Shown here piece after piece: positions 1-11,457 of a stretch of 64,000 bases of DNA. The stretch spans positions 16,340,535-16,404,534 of the forward strand of contig OX387608.1 in assembly GCA_947568835.1 (NCBI GenBank), given 5' to 3'. The notes under the pieces are model-generated. The model did not search any database. It saw only the letters and a list, made by a program, of their open reading frames with translations, and was not told where the DNA came from. How positions within the stretch are numbered: position 1 is the first letter of the stretch; each line of letters opens with the position of its first letter. Both the position numbers and the translations under genes were made by a program. The DNA comes from Protonemura montana. Taxonomy: Eukaryota > Arthropoda > Insecta > Plecoptera > Nemouridae.

Positions 1-250
1 ACAGATCTCCAAGGAGTAGAACCCAGAGGCTGTGAATACTCACAGTCACTCTGATTCTAGAGACGCTATACCACGTCACAACCTGTCAAACTCGAGTAAC
101 TCCAATATGACGTTAGATGAGTCTTACCCCCCACCCAAGGCCACCTAGGGGACCCCGGCTTAACGTCTTTGAAAAACAGGATTCTCCACAAATCCATGCT
201 GTCGAGAGGTTGATAAGCAAGGCGAGTGAAGTTGCTGTACTAACTTTCAT
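1..250. other. Left window edge, no gene identified
   Basis: No supported coding exon. The minus-strand L1-domain gene is still open when it reaches its last visible donor at 657, so its next exon may lie here or beyond the window. I found no stretch here resembling the expected exon (the counterpart of 3172-3342). Confidence 0.4.
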
Positions 251-625
251 CCCTCCAACCTCTTTTCTAAACAGAACTGCTCATGTGTATAATGGTCACC
301 CATCCAATACCTGACCCATCGCAGTGTTGCTTAATGTTCATCCCTCCAACCTCTCTCCCTAACAGAACTGGTCATGTGTATGATGGTCACCCATCCAATA
401 CCTGACCCAGCGCAGTGTTGCTTAACTTTCATCCCTCCAACCTCTCTCCCGAACAGAACTGGTCATGTGTATGATGGTCACTTATCTAATACCTGACCCA
501 GCGCAGTGTTGCTTAACTTTCATCCCTCTAACCTCTCTCCCGAACAGAACTGGTCATGTGTATGATGGTCAACCATTCAATACCTGGCCCAGCGCAGTGT
601 TGCTAAACTTCGGAAATCTCACAAA
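251..625 (-). repeat. 91-bp tandem repeat with 5S rRNA-like core, about 4 units
   Basis: The landmark ACAGAACT recurs at 271, 362, 453 and 544, a period of 91 bases. Read on the minus strand, each unit contains AAGTTAAGCAACACTGCGCT followed by GTATTGGATGGGTGACC. This resembles the box A to box C part of metazoan 5S rRNA (GAAGTTAAGCA...TACTTGGATGGGTGACC). The rest of the unit is unlike 5S, so this is a 5S-derived satellite or SINE-like fragment and not a 5S gene. A second array of the same unit, in the opposite orientation, lies at 57395-57835. Confidence 0.8.
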
Positions 626-657
626 TTCTTGTAATTTTACGGTAACTAGTTTTTTAC

Positions 658-3600
658 CTTACAAGTGAGACGGGTCTTGGTTTCGTTGGCAAAGTAAGCC
701 GTGAGGCTGAGTCCATCCCAGAGGCTTTCCCTGAGATCGCTCAGTGGAAAGTCTGCCTTCATCTGCTGAGCCATGAAGGGTTTCAGGAAGCTGGGGTCGG
801 CCATATTGTGCAGCACCGTGTCGTAGCGTTTGGCCATCGCATTTAGGGCTAACTCGTCGCCAGAATTGAATGCGTTTCGGGCCATTCTTGCGTGTAAGAC
901 CTGCAGGGAAAACGCGGCAAGCGTTGAAACTCGAGCCGTTGGAAAGATAACCAAGATGTTTATTGGTTCAGAGCCACAGTTTGACTTTTTGAGTCGATCA
1001 TCCGGACTTGGGTGTCGCCCAACTGCAGGTGAAATGTTTGCAAACCCCAACGTCTGCTTTAGAACCAAAAAATGACATCAAAACCATCTCCAAAGCTTTA
1101 ACTCTTGTATTGAATTTATGTCACACTTTTATGTATGATAAAGAGGTATTCCTTTTTTTTCTTAAACTTACTTTTACATAGGTTTTACTTTTATGCAAGA
1201 TTTTTGTTGGAATGATTTATCAAGATATTCTAGTTTTGTGAGATAAATCTGATAATGAATGCCTGTAATATTTTCAGGATAAGAATGGCCAAAAAAAGTG
1301 GCAGACATACAATCGTCTTGCTCAAAGAGTCCCCCTATTAAAGTGCCCCAAAGAGTGCCCTACAATTTCTTGAAGGCAAATGTTGGTTGAAAGGAGTTGA
1401 AAGTTTTGAAAGTTTGTGTAATGTGCGTTCCTCACTGAACGTTAAAAACTGTGATTAGATTTTTTTTTTTTTTTAAAGCATAGGACTGATTTTTGTTGTA
1501 CATTTGTGGCCTTACATTTACTCTACCAGTGACAGGTGCCTCGACCACCGCGTCTTTGACGGCATCCACATCTGCGTCGTTGTCCAACAGGAAGCACACA
1601 CTGCGGTTCATACTCAGCGGGTGGGGCAGCTTCCTGTCAATCAAACGCACACATTAACACTCCTAGCGACCTGTTCCTACCTAACAGCATCAAGGCCCGG
1701 CCACCGCTTAGCCCTGTCCCTTTGACACACTATGTTGGCTGCTCCTGTCCAACAGCACCAAGGACCGGCCACCGCTTAGCCTTGTCCCTTTGACACACTA
1801 TGTTGGCTGCTCCTGTCCAACAGCACCAAGGACCGGCCACAGCTTAGCCTTGTCACTTTGACACACTGTGTTGGCTGCTCCTGTCCAACAGCACCAAGGA
1901 CTGACCACCGCTTAACCTTGTCCCTTTGACACACTGTTTTGGCTGCTCCTGTCCAACAGCACCAAGGAGGGACAAAGACCGATGACCCCTCATCATAAAC
2001 TTGACTTATCACAACTCACGGGAAGCCCTGAATGCTCGAGGCTTCGTAGAAATTTTTGAGTGCCAGCTCCAAGAAAACGGTGAAGCTTAGGTTCTGAAAA
2101 GCAGGGGGACCCTTAGTGCTTGGCCAATCAGCAAACCTCCTCAGCTTGCCAATGCTGGCCAGAAGCTGAAAAAAATTAAGGGTGATGTCAATCAACAGAG
2201 ATATTAGTACAAAGTTTTCTAATTATGTATATGCCCTCGCACGCAGTACATATGTCCCTGGCTCTCATTGAAGATGCCAACCCAGCTGTACACATCCATG
2301 CTTGCACCATGCCCTATACCTTGACACACATGTCCCTGGCTCCCATTGAAGATGCCAACCCAGCTGTACACATCCATGCATGCACCATGCCCTATACCTT
2401 GACACACATGTCCCTGACTCCCATTGAAGATGCCAACCCAGCTGTACACATCCATGCTTGCACCATGCCCTATACCTTGACACACATGTCCATGGCTGTG
2501 TCTCTACATATGTTAGCAGAGAATATACCTGCTCACCAAGTTATGAATATTATGTTGTTACTCACCTCATCATCAGCAACGTGAAAGCGGATGTGAACCT
2601 AAAAAAAAAAAAAAAAAAAGTTACACCCTCCAACAAGGTCTTATACAAACGAGGGGCACAAGATGGCAACCTCTCGCGTGAAAGGCTTGACGTTAAAGCA
2701 GCACGAAGATTCCATGTAGTATTGAATTCATGAAGTCCTCACGCAATTACAAACGGCTCGTTTGTTGCTCCAACTCTAGTAATTGTTCAGTAAGTTTTGG
2801 CTTAGAGATGAAGATAGGTAAGAAAATTAGACCCGAGTATTCGTAAAAATTCTGGACAAAAAATGTATTGGAAAATTACAATTTATAATCGAATAATATT
2901 TTGAGCACTCAAGGCTGAAGCATTTTTCAGAAAGAGATTGATTGGCCAAACAAAAGATCCTCTTGTAGATATGATTTATTGCTTTACAACTAGGAATAAA
3001 TAAAAAATAGCTTGTTCCACACTAAAACAGACCAGATAAGATACTGAAGCTTTAGGCAAAATTCAAACCTTCAGGATGCCAAAGAGCTACTCCTGTTATT
3101 CTTGCAATTTCAACATGGCCTCTCATTAACTTGGAAACGCAGCGCCATATCAATGCTCCTCGTTTCCATACCTTTCGGTCTTCATGAATCGTGACTCCCT
3201 CGATGCTGCCTGTCTTGAGATGTATCAACTCAACACTAGCGAGTCCCTTGAGTGAGATTCCGTTGTTTTGCTGGGTGACATCGTTGACCACACTTGTTAT
3301 GTTCTCCTGCAGCTGCTGGTTTGTGAGTCCAGTATGGCCAACCTGCAAGCACAAGTCAACTCTCAAAAACTTCTGGTCTTAATTATTTTTCTCAAGCCAG
3401 CTTGTGAGAGGCAATTTTTTAGTATACAAGGAGCCGATTCTTTGCTAATCAGTTCGCTTGCTTTATTCTTGGTTCTTCTCGAATAAGAAGACACTACAAA
3501 GCAATATAAGTACAATTAAAACACTCACCTTGATAAAATATGCAGTGTTTGCCAAATTCTTCCACAGTACAGTTTTTGCCAAGTCTGTTCCAAAAGTCTT

Positions 3601-5322
3601 GACAGACGAAGATATGCAGCACTTGAACTCTTTCAAAAAAGAGCTCTGCTTGTCCATCAAACTAAAAGATTTGATGCTCGAATCAAGAAAGTATGTATCA
3701 TATTTTTCAGCGAGTCTTGCGATAGCTTCATCATCTTTCTCTTCGATCGCCGTGTCCACCAAGCTTTGAGGTACGACCTGCAAATACAACCCAGGTCAAG
3801 AATCTGAACCAAAGTCCCTGTCTTAGTCTCGACTGCATCCTTACCTTGATCTTGCCAAGAACGCCAGCCTCTCTGAGTTTCTGCTTTATCTCGGCTTTCT
3901 GTTCTTTCGTTAGATCGTCGTTACTGATGTAGCACACCCTGCGATCCAGGCTCAGAGGATGCGGCAAATGTCTGTCACAAATAAAACCGAGATCAATAAT
4001 TAGAAGACTCGCTGATTGCAAAGAACAACCAGCAACATACATGATTAACCGCGGGCCATTCGAGCCTGTGCACAGAGCGGTTCACTACAACGGTGTACGT
4101 ACATTGCACAGGAAAACTAAAGAGTTGCAAGCTTTGCTACTTCAATAAGTGCTTGACTTTTAAGTACCCTAATATTTCTTTTATGATAATAGCTACGCCA
4201 CAGAAGTTAATATATAACAAAACTCACAGGAATATGTGCTTAAATGGTTCGTTCAAACTCCCCTTTTCCTTAGGCACAAACTCGAGGTAGATGGTGTTGG
4301 ATTCGTCGTTGAACTCTGGTGTTTCTGTTTCATTTGGCCAATCGGATGCAGCCTTCAGCGCCTCTATGTCGTCGGGAATCTGTTCACAGGAAGAAGTTGT
4401 CACAAATATCGACTCGATGAGCAAGACTTTATAAGATTCTTCTGGCAAAATGCGATGAAAGTGACATACTTCAAAAGTACCTTCAGAATACCTGCTTCGT
4501 CATTCAACAAAGACAACGTTTTACAGCCTAGCTCAAATAACCCAGCTCGATAAACAAGCGAGTTCCTTGGTTTGGTTGGTAGGTGAAAAAATTAAAATCT
4601 GGCCTAATCACTGACTGATGACCATGGATTGCAATCGTTTAAATAACTCAATGTGTGTCTGACGACCAGGTTTAAATGTCAAGATATGCTTGTCCTTGAC
4701 TAAAGCCACAAGGAAGTATGCCTGCATTAATTATCTGAACTGAATTCTTAAATTGTCTCTGATTAAAATTGACCACTTTTCTGCTTGGACACAATTTACT
4801 TAACTTGGTTGAACAACGATGTAACAAAAGCTGTAAGCTGCAGCTTGAACGAGCCGATGTAAATTACGTAAAATTAAACTTAGCAGCAAATTGTCTTTAA
4901 ACCATTCAATTTATCTATGAACTGCTTCGTACCTGGCTAGTTGTAGATTCAGCTTATCTTTTACAACCGTCGTGACCCAAACACAAGTAATCAGCAACCA
5001 ACAAACGCAACAAAACATGCACCATCTTTTTCAACAGCTTCTTTGATCTTACCCTGTCAATTAGTTGCTTTCTTCTGCTCTCTGTGCTATCTCTAGCCTT
5101 TTTTGAGACGTTACTATTGCCAGGGATGCCTTCTATTAGATTGCTTTCTTCGACTGTCCAGGCGCCATTAGCAGCATCTTCTATCTTGATATCTTTAACG
5201 ATCCCCTCTTCAAATGTATTCTGAATGTGCTTGTTCGTTTTTACTTTCTTTTTCTGTGAATGATGGAGTTCATTTGTAGTTTTCTTCTCTATCTCTGGAG
5301 CGGAGTCCTTCTTGCGCTTCAT
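658..5322 (-). CDS. Ribosomal L1-domain protein (RSL1D1/UTP30-like) with two tandem L1-like domains, partial
   Basis: RSL1D1/UTP30 proteins are nucleolar L1-fold proteins tied to ribosome assembly. Proposed exons in transcript order: 5322-5053, 4379-4228, 3971-3845, 3777-3529, 3342-3172, 2598-2566, 2165-2020, 1633-1516, 900-658. All have AG acceptors and GT donors (GTAAGA, GTGAGT, GTAAGG, GTGAGT, GTATGG, GTGAGT, GTGAGT, GTAAGG, GTAAAA), and the reading phase is kept throughout. Exon 1 encodes a Lys-rich N-terminus (MKRKKDSAPEIEKK...), fitting a nucleolar protein. Each domain has the family landmark LPHPLS (LPHSI in human RSL1D1), and domain 1 has VGHTGL where human has IGHVGM. The start is the first ATG of the Lys-rich exon. 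Exon 1 could also read on through its donor to a stop near 4954, and a small exon between 5052 and 4380 may be missing. The C-terminus is not visible. The alternative is two tandem genes, with the first ending at the stop at 3052. Confidence 0.72.
1672..1970. repeat. 68-bp intronic minisatellite, about 4 copies
   Basis: TGTTGGCTGCTCCTGTCCAA recurs at 1733, 1801 and 1869, with a variant near 1937, which gives a 68-base period. It lies in the intron between the 118-nt and 146-nt exons of the L1-domain gene. The minus-strand open frame across it is a repeat artefact. Confidence 0.85.
2240..2500. repeat. 78-bp intronic minisatellite, about 3.3 copies
   Basis: TTGACACACATGTCC recurs at 2321, 2399 and 2477, exactly 78 bases apart, with a partial copy upstream. 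78 is a multiple of three, so long frames stay open on both strands. The array lies wholly in the intron between the 33-nt and 146-nt exons. Confidence 0.85.
3172..4379 (-). other. L1-like domain 1 (exons 2-5 of the gene)
   Basis: The four exons are 152, 127, 249 and 171 nt with phases 0-2-0-0-0. They encode IPDDIEALKAASDW..., LHLPHPLSLDRRVCYI..., VVPQSLVDTAIEEKDD... and VGHTGLTNQQLQENITSVV.... The order and spacing fit an RSL1D1 L1 domain: an N-terminal helix and strand, the LPHP loop, the inserted sub-domain, and then the GH-G segment leading into the final strand (SVELIHLKTGS; human has SVKLLFVKTEKS). If the donor at 3171 is not used, exon 5 runs on to a stop at 3052 and adds about 40 residues that do not look like the family. 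Confidence 0.75.
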
Positions 5323-7534
5323 AGAACGCTCGGCCTATAATATGGTCAAAAGCAACTCTATATGTAATCTATATGAAATCAAACAGATCGTTCAGATCAG
5401 ATCTGTCGACTAATTCTGAGATTTTTCTTGATGCTTGTCAATACACTTAAATTTGTTCCATTGTAACCATTGGCAAAAATAGCAGATCGAGAAGTAGAAG
5501 TCGAAATCAATTAAAAAACCAGGTGTAGCTGTATCTTGTTGATACAGCCGATATTTAAGCGTGACTACGTTCAACTATCGCGTAGGCACGTAGGTCAACT
5601 ACTGTACTGACCATACTTCACATGCAAGTTTTACGTCTCTCTTTATTTGGGTTGTGTTTTCATATCTAATTTACATGCTGAAGGACTATACAGATTGGGA
5701 TGGAAGTGTCATCTTGCGATATATATATTTTATTTTGCATTAGTCTAATGACAAGTGCTAAAAACGCCGCCTCCTCTCACGCCTCCAATATTTAGTTTAT
5801 TGAAAATAAAAAAAAGTACCTCTAGAGAATTGTCTGAACTATTGAATGATAATAAATCGCACTCTGTACTTAGCTTCCTGTAGGCTGTATGGCTTGTTAC
5901 ACATGTGCCATTTTGGAGAGCAAATCCGTGCATGCCTCCCTATATAACGCGCTTTAAGACGTAGTCACGTCAAAATCTTAGATTAGCCCTGATCAGGGGT
6001 GTTTATTTTATAAAAATGTTGAATGGATTGTTGTGCATGATTGATGGCTGTCTATTTAAATTCTTTTGAAAATCAAAGGATGAGACAAGATATACTGCAC
6101 AAAATTTGGCATAATTATTTGTTTACACAATTGCTCTCCTGATCACTCTCAAAGTTTTCCTTCCTCCAGTTTTCATTTAGAAAGTAATCGTGTTCAAACG
6201 TCTTTGCTTTCTATCCCCGTGGTAATGGATTTCACTGCCGTGCTCATTTTAAAGAAACTTTCAAGATTGGCAAACTAATGTGTACTAACATTGCCAGACA
6301 CTCACGGTGAGTTGGCTAGTCGTTGGATGCATCATGACAGTAAGTTTCACGAGCACAGCACACCTGATGTTAAATATTTGGTGTTCGCTCATACACAGAC
6401 CAATCAGTAACCGAAGTTCACGGGATTTTCGGTTCTGAACACCTTAAGTGCTTTCCTGGATATGTGAACTACATTATTCTTGGGCATGCTACAGACATGC
6501 TACAGATGCTTCAGCACTTTGAAAGTTAGGTTATGAAAAGTAAACAGTATGATATCGACCTACTCCGGTACCTGTGATAAGTCAGTTTCTAATACTTCCC
6601 ATCTAGAAGCATCCTCAGGCCCATCTCGAGCGTTTAATTTCTTTTCTTTTTTCATGATGTAGTGAGTTTTTTGGAATTACGTACGAACCGCTATTCTTAA
6701 CTCAAACACGTGACAGGACCTAGTGTGAAACGCACCCGGGAAGTACGCCGCTGCCCGATAAACGGGTCCGGGAACCATCTCAACATAACGCAGTAAAAAA
6801 AAGGCAAAGAAAAAGCGCAACATGTGAAAAGTAAAAAAAAAAATAGAAACTAATTAACTTTCTATATTTTGAAAAAAAAACTTGCTTGAAGAGATAAACA
6901 ATTCATATAGGAAAAGAGAAAAAATATATTCCATTGTTATTTTTAACAGATATGTTATATTTATTTTATTTCTGTTGTTCTATTATTACTTACAAAATTA
7001 GGTAAAACCGTAAACAGCTAAAATAACATAAAAATTAAATAAAAAAACACAATAAGTATTTTCATCGGAGCCTGTACATTTAGTTTTAAAAAGGAAAATA
7101 ATATGTTGTTTACATACAAATGTACAATTACTACAGCTAAAATGTTTTAATAATACGATTTATACCTTGTTTATGATTCATTCCTGTAAATCTCACCGAG
7201 ACAAAATTATTTGGGCCCAAATTTTTTTGCCTCGATAGCAGAGTTTGCAGAGACAAATTTTTATTACAAAACATACAGTATAAAAAAGAGTCATTATTTC
7301 GCAAATTGTAAAGAAACTTAATGTATCAGCAAATACACAGTTGAGATTTGAGCAAACCTAGAGGTTGAAGCACATTGAAAAGAACCGTTATTGATTCCAA
7401 TTTCTAACTATTTTCCTGTCCAAGATCAGAGAAAAACAAAGCTCAGAGGCGAGTCGCCGCGTGGCAAGAAGCACACACTTTGTATAAGATAAAGCTATAG
7501 AGCACAAAACTAAAGATCAAAACACATACAATAC
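5323..7534. other. AT-rich intergenic spacer
   Basis: This is the upstream flank of the L1-domain gene, whose promoter should lie just right of 5322. No TATA or initiator element can be argued with confidence. The rest is AT-rich with oligo-A runs around 6800-7050. I see no gene, inverted-repeat element or RNA here. Confidence 0.5.
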
Positions 7535-8500
7535 TCACGCAAACAAGCACACACACGCACACGCACAAAAACACACGCACAAAAACACACGCACACGCAC
7601 ACGCACAAAAACACACGCACACGCACAAAAACACACGCATACACACACACAAACACACGCACACGCACAAAAACACACGCACACGCACAAAAACACACGC
7701 ATACACACACAAACACACGCACACGCACAAAAACACACGCACAAAAACACACGCACACGCACAAAAACACACGCACAAAAACACACGCACACGCACAAAA
7801 ACACACGCATACACACACACAAACACACGCACACGCACAAAAACACACGCACACGCACAAAAACACACGCACACGCACAAAAACACACGCATACACACAC
7901 AAACACACGCACACGCACAAAACACACGCACAAAAACACACGCACAAAAACACACACACACGCACAAAAACACACGCACAAAAACACACACACACGCACA
8001 AAAACACACGCATACACGCACATAAAACACGCATACAAGCACAAAAACACACGCATACAAGCACAAAAACACACGCATACAAGCACATAAAACACACATA
8101 CAAGCACAAAAACACACGCATACAAGCACATAAAACACGCATACAAGCACAAAAACACACGCACACGCACAAAAACACACGCATACAAGCACAAAAACAC
8201 ACGCATACAAGCACATAAACACACGCATACAAGCACAAAAACACACGCATACAAGCACATAAACACACGCATACAAGCACATAAACACACGCATACAAGC
8301 ACAAAAACACACGCATACAAGCAAAAAAACACGCATACAAGCACAAAAACACACGCATACAAGCACAAAAACACACGCATACAAGCACATAAACACACGC
8401 ATACAAGCACAAAAACACACGCATACAAGCACATAAACACACGCATACAAGCACATAAACACACGCATACAAGCACATAAACACACGCATACAAGCACAT
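7535..8500. repeat. CA-rich minisatellite, 22-bp unit with variants
   Basis: From about 8030 to 8500 the unit is ACACGCATACAAGCACAAAA with a 22-base period. From 7545 to 8030 it grades into CACACGCACAAAAACACACG variants. Three minus-strand frames stay open for over 330 codons and read as Cys/Val/Phe-rich repeats. A stop-free unit whose length is not a multiple of three explains that, so no protein is called. Confidence 0.9.
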
Positions 8501-9460
8501 AAATAGCACAATCCCACGCATCACCAGGACAAGCACAAATTAACAAGCAAACAAATAGATTCAATCGACCCATTGCTAAGCATCTAATTGTAGCAATAAA
8601 GCTTTAAATTAAAAGCGTATACTGAGCGGAAGCCTAGTTTAGCAAGTATTGAAAAGTCAAACTTATATTATACAAAGCATGCGCTGTGGTCAACGCTTGC
8701 GAAGACGCAATCGAAAAAAGAGAAGACCTAAATAAAATATTGATTGATCGTTTCTATAGCATTGTTGCATTTCATTTGGCTAAGCAAATCGATGTAAGGC
8801 ATAAGGCATTGCAAAAAGGCTCAATAAAAATCGCGCGACCAGGTTGTCGAAAGCATCGCCGCTAGACGGGAAAGAGACGCAGCGTGGACGGCTATTGCAG
8901 CTTGGCAGAGTCGAGGCGTCGTTCTGAAACGAAGAGAGGCGACGCTAGGAATTGTCAACTCAGTGAGTGCAAACTCCCCAATGACACTGCAATTTCCAGT
9001 TACAATTTCCAGAGATTTTGAGAAATCTCTCTAAAATGATTACATTATATGAAGGAAAATTCCGTGCCATGCTGACCTTCAAACCTAAAAGTGACTTTGA
9101 GAAGCGGTATTATTCTATTGAATGAACGGATTGAAAATGAACCCCACGTGGTTTTCTGTATTGAAACTGACCCTCGATACAGCACGCGCAAGATCTGGGA
9201 CTTAAGCACCTAATTATGAGGCAAATTGCACGCCATGCTTAAAATGTGTATTGGACAAACTATGCAGAACTAGTTTGCCGTTGTATGGTCCAAAGCTGCT
9301 GACATTTTCTTCATCTCAGATATATAATATGCCAAAGAGAAACTCAATTTTCTAATCAGCCATTTCCAAAAGCGAGGTACGGGAAAAGAACCACAGGAGA
9401 GTCGTTTTAAGTGTTTTGTGGACAAATGAGTTGACAAAGACTGCGATGAGATGAGAGATA
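8501..9460. other. Spacer with one weak exon-like stretch
   Basis: Around 8840-8960 the plus strand is locally GC-rich and open (VVESIAARRERDAAWTAIAA). It ends at a donor-like CTCA|GTGAGTGC. There is no good acceptor and no homologue I recognise. The rest is featureless. Confidence 0.25.
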
Positions 9461-9469
9461 AATGGAAGT

Positions 9470-9790
9470 AGGTATAACGATGAGATGGAGTACAGGAAAA
9501 GTCGCACAGAAAATCTTTTTTCAGCACTCACCAGTTAATGTCAAATCCAAGTCCTCGAAGATCTCGCAGTTCTCAAAGATCTTGAAGATCTCGAAGATCT
9601 TGAAGATCTCGATGATCTTAAAGATCTCGAGGTCTCGAAGTTATGGTGGAAGGTGGTTGAAGTGGAGCCCATCAAGGGCCACAAGATGAAGACACGGCAT
9701 TCCAGCGTGGAGAACCAAGTCAATCAGAGGGCGAATTCAGACCTCTCCAGAGCAATCTCGCAAGCGAAATAGGGACACCCACGACCTATG
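9470..9790 (-). repeat. Isolated exon-like block with GATCTC minisatellite
   Basis: Positions 9541-9650 hold degenerate 9-12-bp repeats of GATCTCGAAGATCTTGAAG. They are followed by a conserved segment (GGAGCCCATCAAGGGCCACA, TTCCAGCGTGGAGAACCAAG) that recurs in the blocks at 14885-16340. This copy lies about 5 kb from the others. It has lost the donor-like sequence found at the same place in most of them. Confidence 0.75.
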
Positions 9791-10000
9791 CGAGTAAACG
9801 GTATATGAAAATGTGTACGAAACAGGGACCAAAACTGGACCGGAACCCGAAAAACCCGAAATATTTTGAGGAACCGAAACTGGAATCGGAACCGTAATTT
9901 GATATTTTGCCAGAATTGAATCGGAACTGGAATCGTTATTGGGATGAACTAAAAATAACAGTTCTTTTCGATTATATTACGGTTCCGCCCTTACTGATAG
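9790..10000. repeat. Degenerate GGAACC-rich repeat
   Basis: Short variants of GGAACCGNAACTGGAATCGG are interspersed here. A similar stretch lies at 14630-14870, again beside a GATCTC block. The two probably belong to one larger duplicated or transposed segment. No terminal repeats were found. Confidence 0.5.
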
Positions 10001-10084
10001 TAAAAATGTATTACTTTTATTTTTATTTTGGCCAAATTGGGTAGCGTTAGTTGTGTATAGAATGAAATGTTTACATGTCTAACC

Positions 10085-10590
10085 TAGGGTTGCCATACGT
10101 CCCGCTAATGACGGGACAGTCCCGCTTTTCACTCAAAAGTCCCGCGTCCCGCTCGATCGTAATTTTCTTTAAAAAAATCGCGAAATCGATCATTGCATTT
10201 GCATTATTCCTTATAAATAGCTAATTGTGCCTCTTATTGTGCCAATGACATTATGATTGTACGTGAACTGTCCCAACAAAAAATTTAAAAATCTGTTATT
10301 AAATATAGATATTTTTTCAATAGTTATACAAATTATACCTAAATTGCCTGCTGCTAAATTGAAAGTTGATGCATAAATATGACTCAGGATTTCAAGTGCC
10401 AAGAAAAACCTTAATATATCTAAAATGCATAACTTTGCTGAAAATGACCCTCAGATCCTGTTCCCACATCCACACCCTTATTTTTTTTTTTGGGGGGGGG
10501 GGGCTGTCTGTCCCCCGAGCCTCCAGCCTAACTAATTTTCGTTTGTTAAAATTTGTCCCGCCTTCCGAAATTTTAATTATGGCAACCCTA
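10085..10590. mobile_element. Short hAT-type MITE (506 bp)
   Basis: The ends are TAGGGTTGCCATA and TATGGCAACCCTA, a perfect 13-bp inverted repeat. They are flanked on both sides by GTCTAACC (10077-10084 and 10591-10598), a perfect 8-bp target duplication as expected of hAT transposition. Subterminal GTCCCG motifs occur near both ends. No transposase remains. A T-run joined to a G-run lies near 10485-10502. Confidence 0.9.
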
Positions 10591-10599
10591 GTCTAACCT

Positions 10600-11437
10600 T
10601 TGGTCTAACCTATCTGTGGTTACTCGTTCCTGCACTGACAGACCCCCGCCCCCCCCCCGCCCCCTCCCCGGCTACTTCGAATTCGGTGTATGTACTAACA
10701 TAAAATGAATACTCCGAAATAGTATCCAAACCCAAAACAAAATCTGACAAACTCAACATTGTGGCGGCTTCGGCTTTGAAATGAGGCATACGCACGGTGG
10801 ATATTTCTACTCATTTTAACTACTGGGAGTTTTTGGTATATTGAGGCACCGACAAAGGGTTACTTGTCCAGACTTCCTGCAGTTTCACAAAATCACTACC
10901 AACCCTGACTTGAAAAAAGCAAGAGGTTGGTTCAAATGATGTGACCCTAGTCAGTCAGTCTCGAACTTCTGAACGGGAAGCACGTCGCGACGGGGATCTT
11001 TGTGTGATTTTGGTCTTAGAACGGTGTTAGTGCATCTACATCCAAAAAACAAACGAAACCCGGTGATGATAACAAAATCATCATTAAATATCAACATCCA
11101 TCGGTTGCTTCAGAAATAATTCTACTCGCGCACTGTTGTATTTATTGCGAGACGTTAGCAAGCAAAAAAATGACTCCCGAATTGAACCAGGTGCTGAACG
11201 AGTGTGTGAAAATAGTCAATTGTGTGAAAGCAATTTTGTGCGAGGAGACAGGTGCCTGTGATTCGACACTTCTCCTGCACACTGATGTTTACGGGCTGTA
11301 ACGAGGTAAAGTTCTCAATCAATTATTCGATTTGCGCGATGAGGCTCTAGTTTTTTTTGAAGGAGAGAAACAATCCCGTTGGGCCGTTTAGTTTCAGAAA
11401 CCGAGTGGCTTGGCAAACTAGCGTATCTGGCAGACAT
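10600..11437. other. Spacer, no gene
   Basis: C-rich homopolymer runs lie near 10640-10670. I see no supported exon, RNA or element boundary before the hAT end at 11438. Confidence 0.45.
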
Positions 11438-11457
11438 CAGTGGCGTAACTAGGTATA

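Larger units (their letters stand above)
658..2598 (-). other. L1-like domain 2 (exons 6-9 of the gene)
   Basis: The exons are 33, 146, 118 and 243 nt with phases 0-0-2-0-0, parallel to 152/127/249 in domain 1. They encode VHIRFHVADDE, LLASIGKLRRFADWPS..., PKLPHPLSMNRSVCFLLD... and VLHARMARNAFNSGDE.... Direct parallels with domain 1 are ADW/SDW, KLPHPLS/HLPHPLS, AKRYDTVL/AEKYDTYF and SLTAYF/ANTAYF. The exon matching VGHTGL is not found, because the 91-bp satellite occupies the sequence just downstream. The domain is therefore either truncated or completed outside the window. Confidence 0.7.

Noticed and set aside
2219-2584. Overlapping frames on both strands
   Set aside because: They come from the 78-bp intronic minisatellite.
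646-5322. Mitochondrial ribosomal protein L1 as the identity of the L1 gene
   Set aside because: The Lys-rich N-terminus, LPHPLS and GH-G motifs and the SVELIHLKT end fit RSL1D1/UTP30 better than the mitochondrial L1 pattern.
7443-8573. Minus-strand frames of 333-376 codons, Cys/Val-rich
   Set aside because: They run through a stop-free 22-bp CA-rich minisatellite. Three frames are open at once, which marks a repeat and not a protein.
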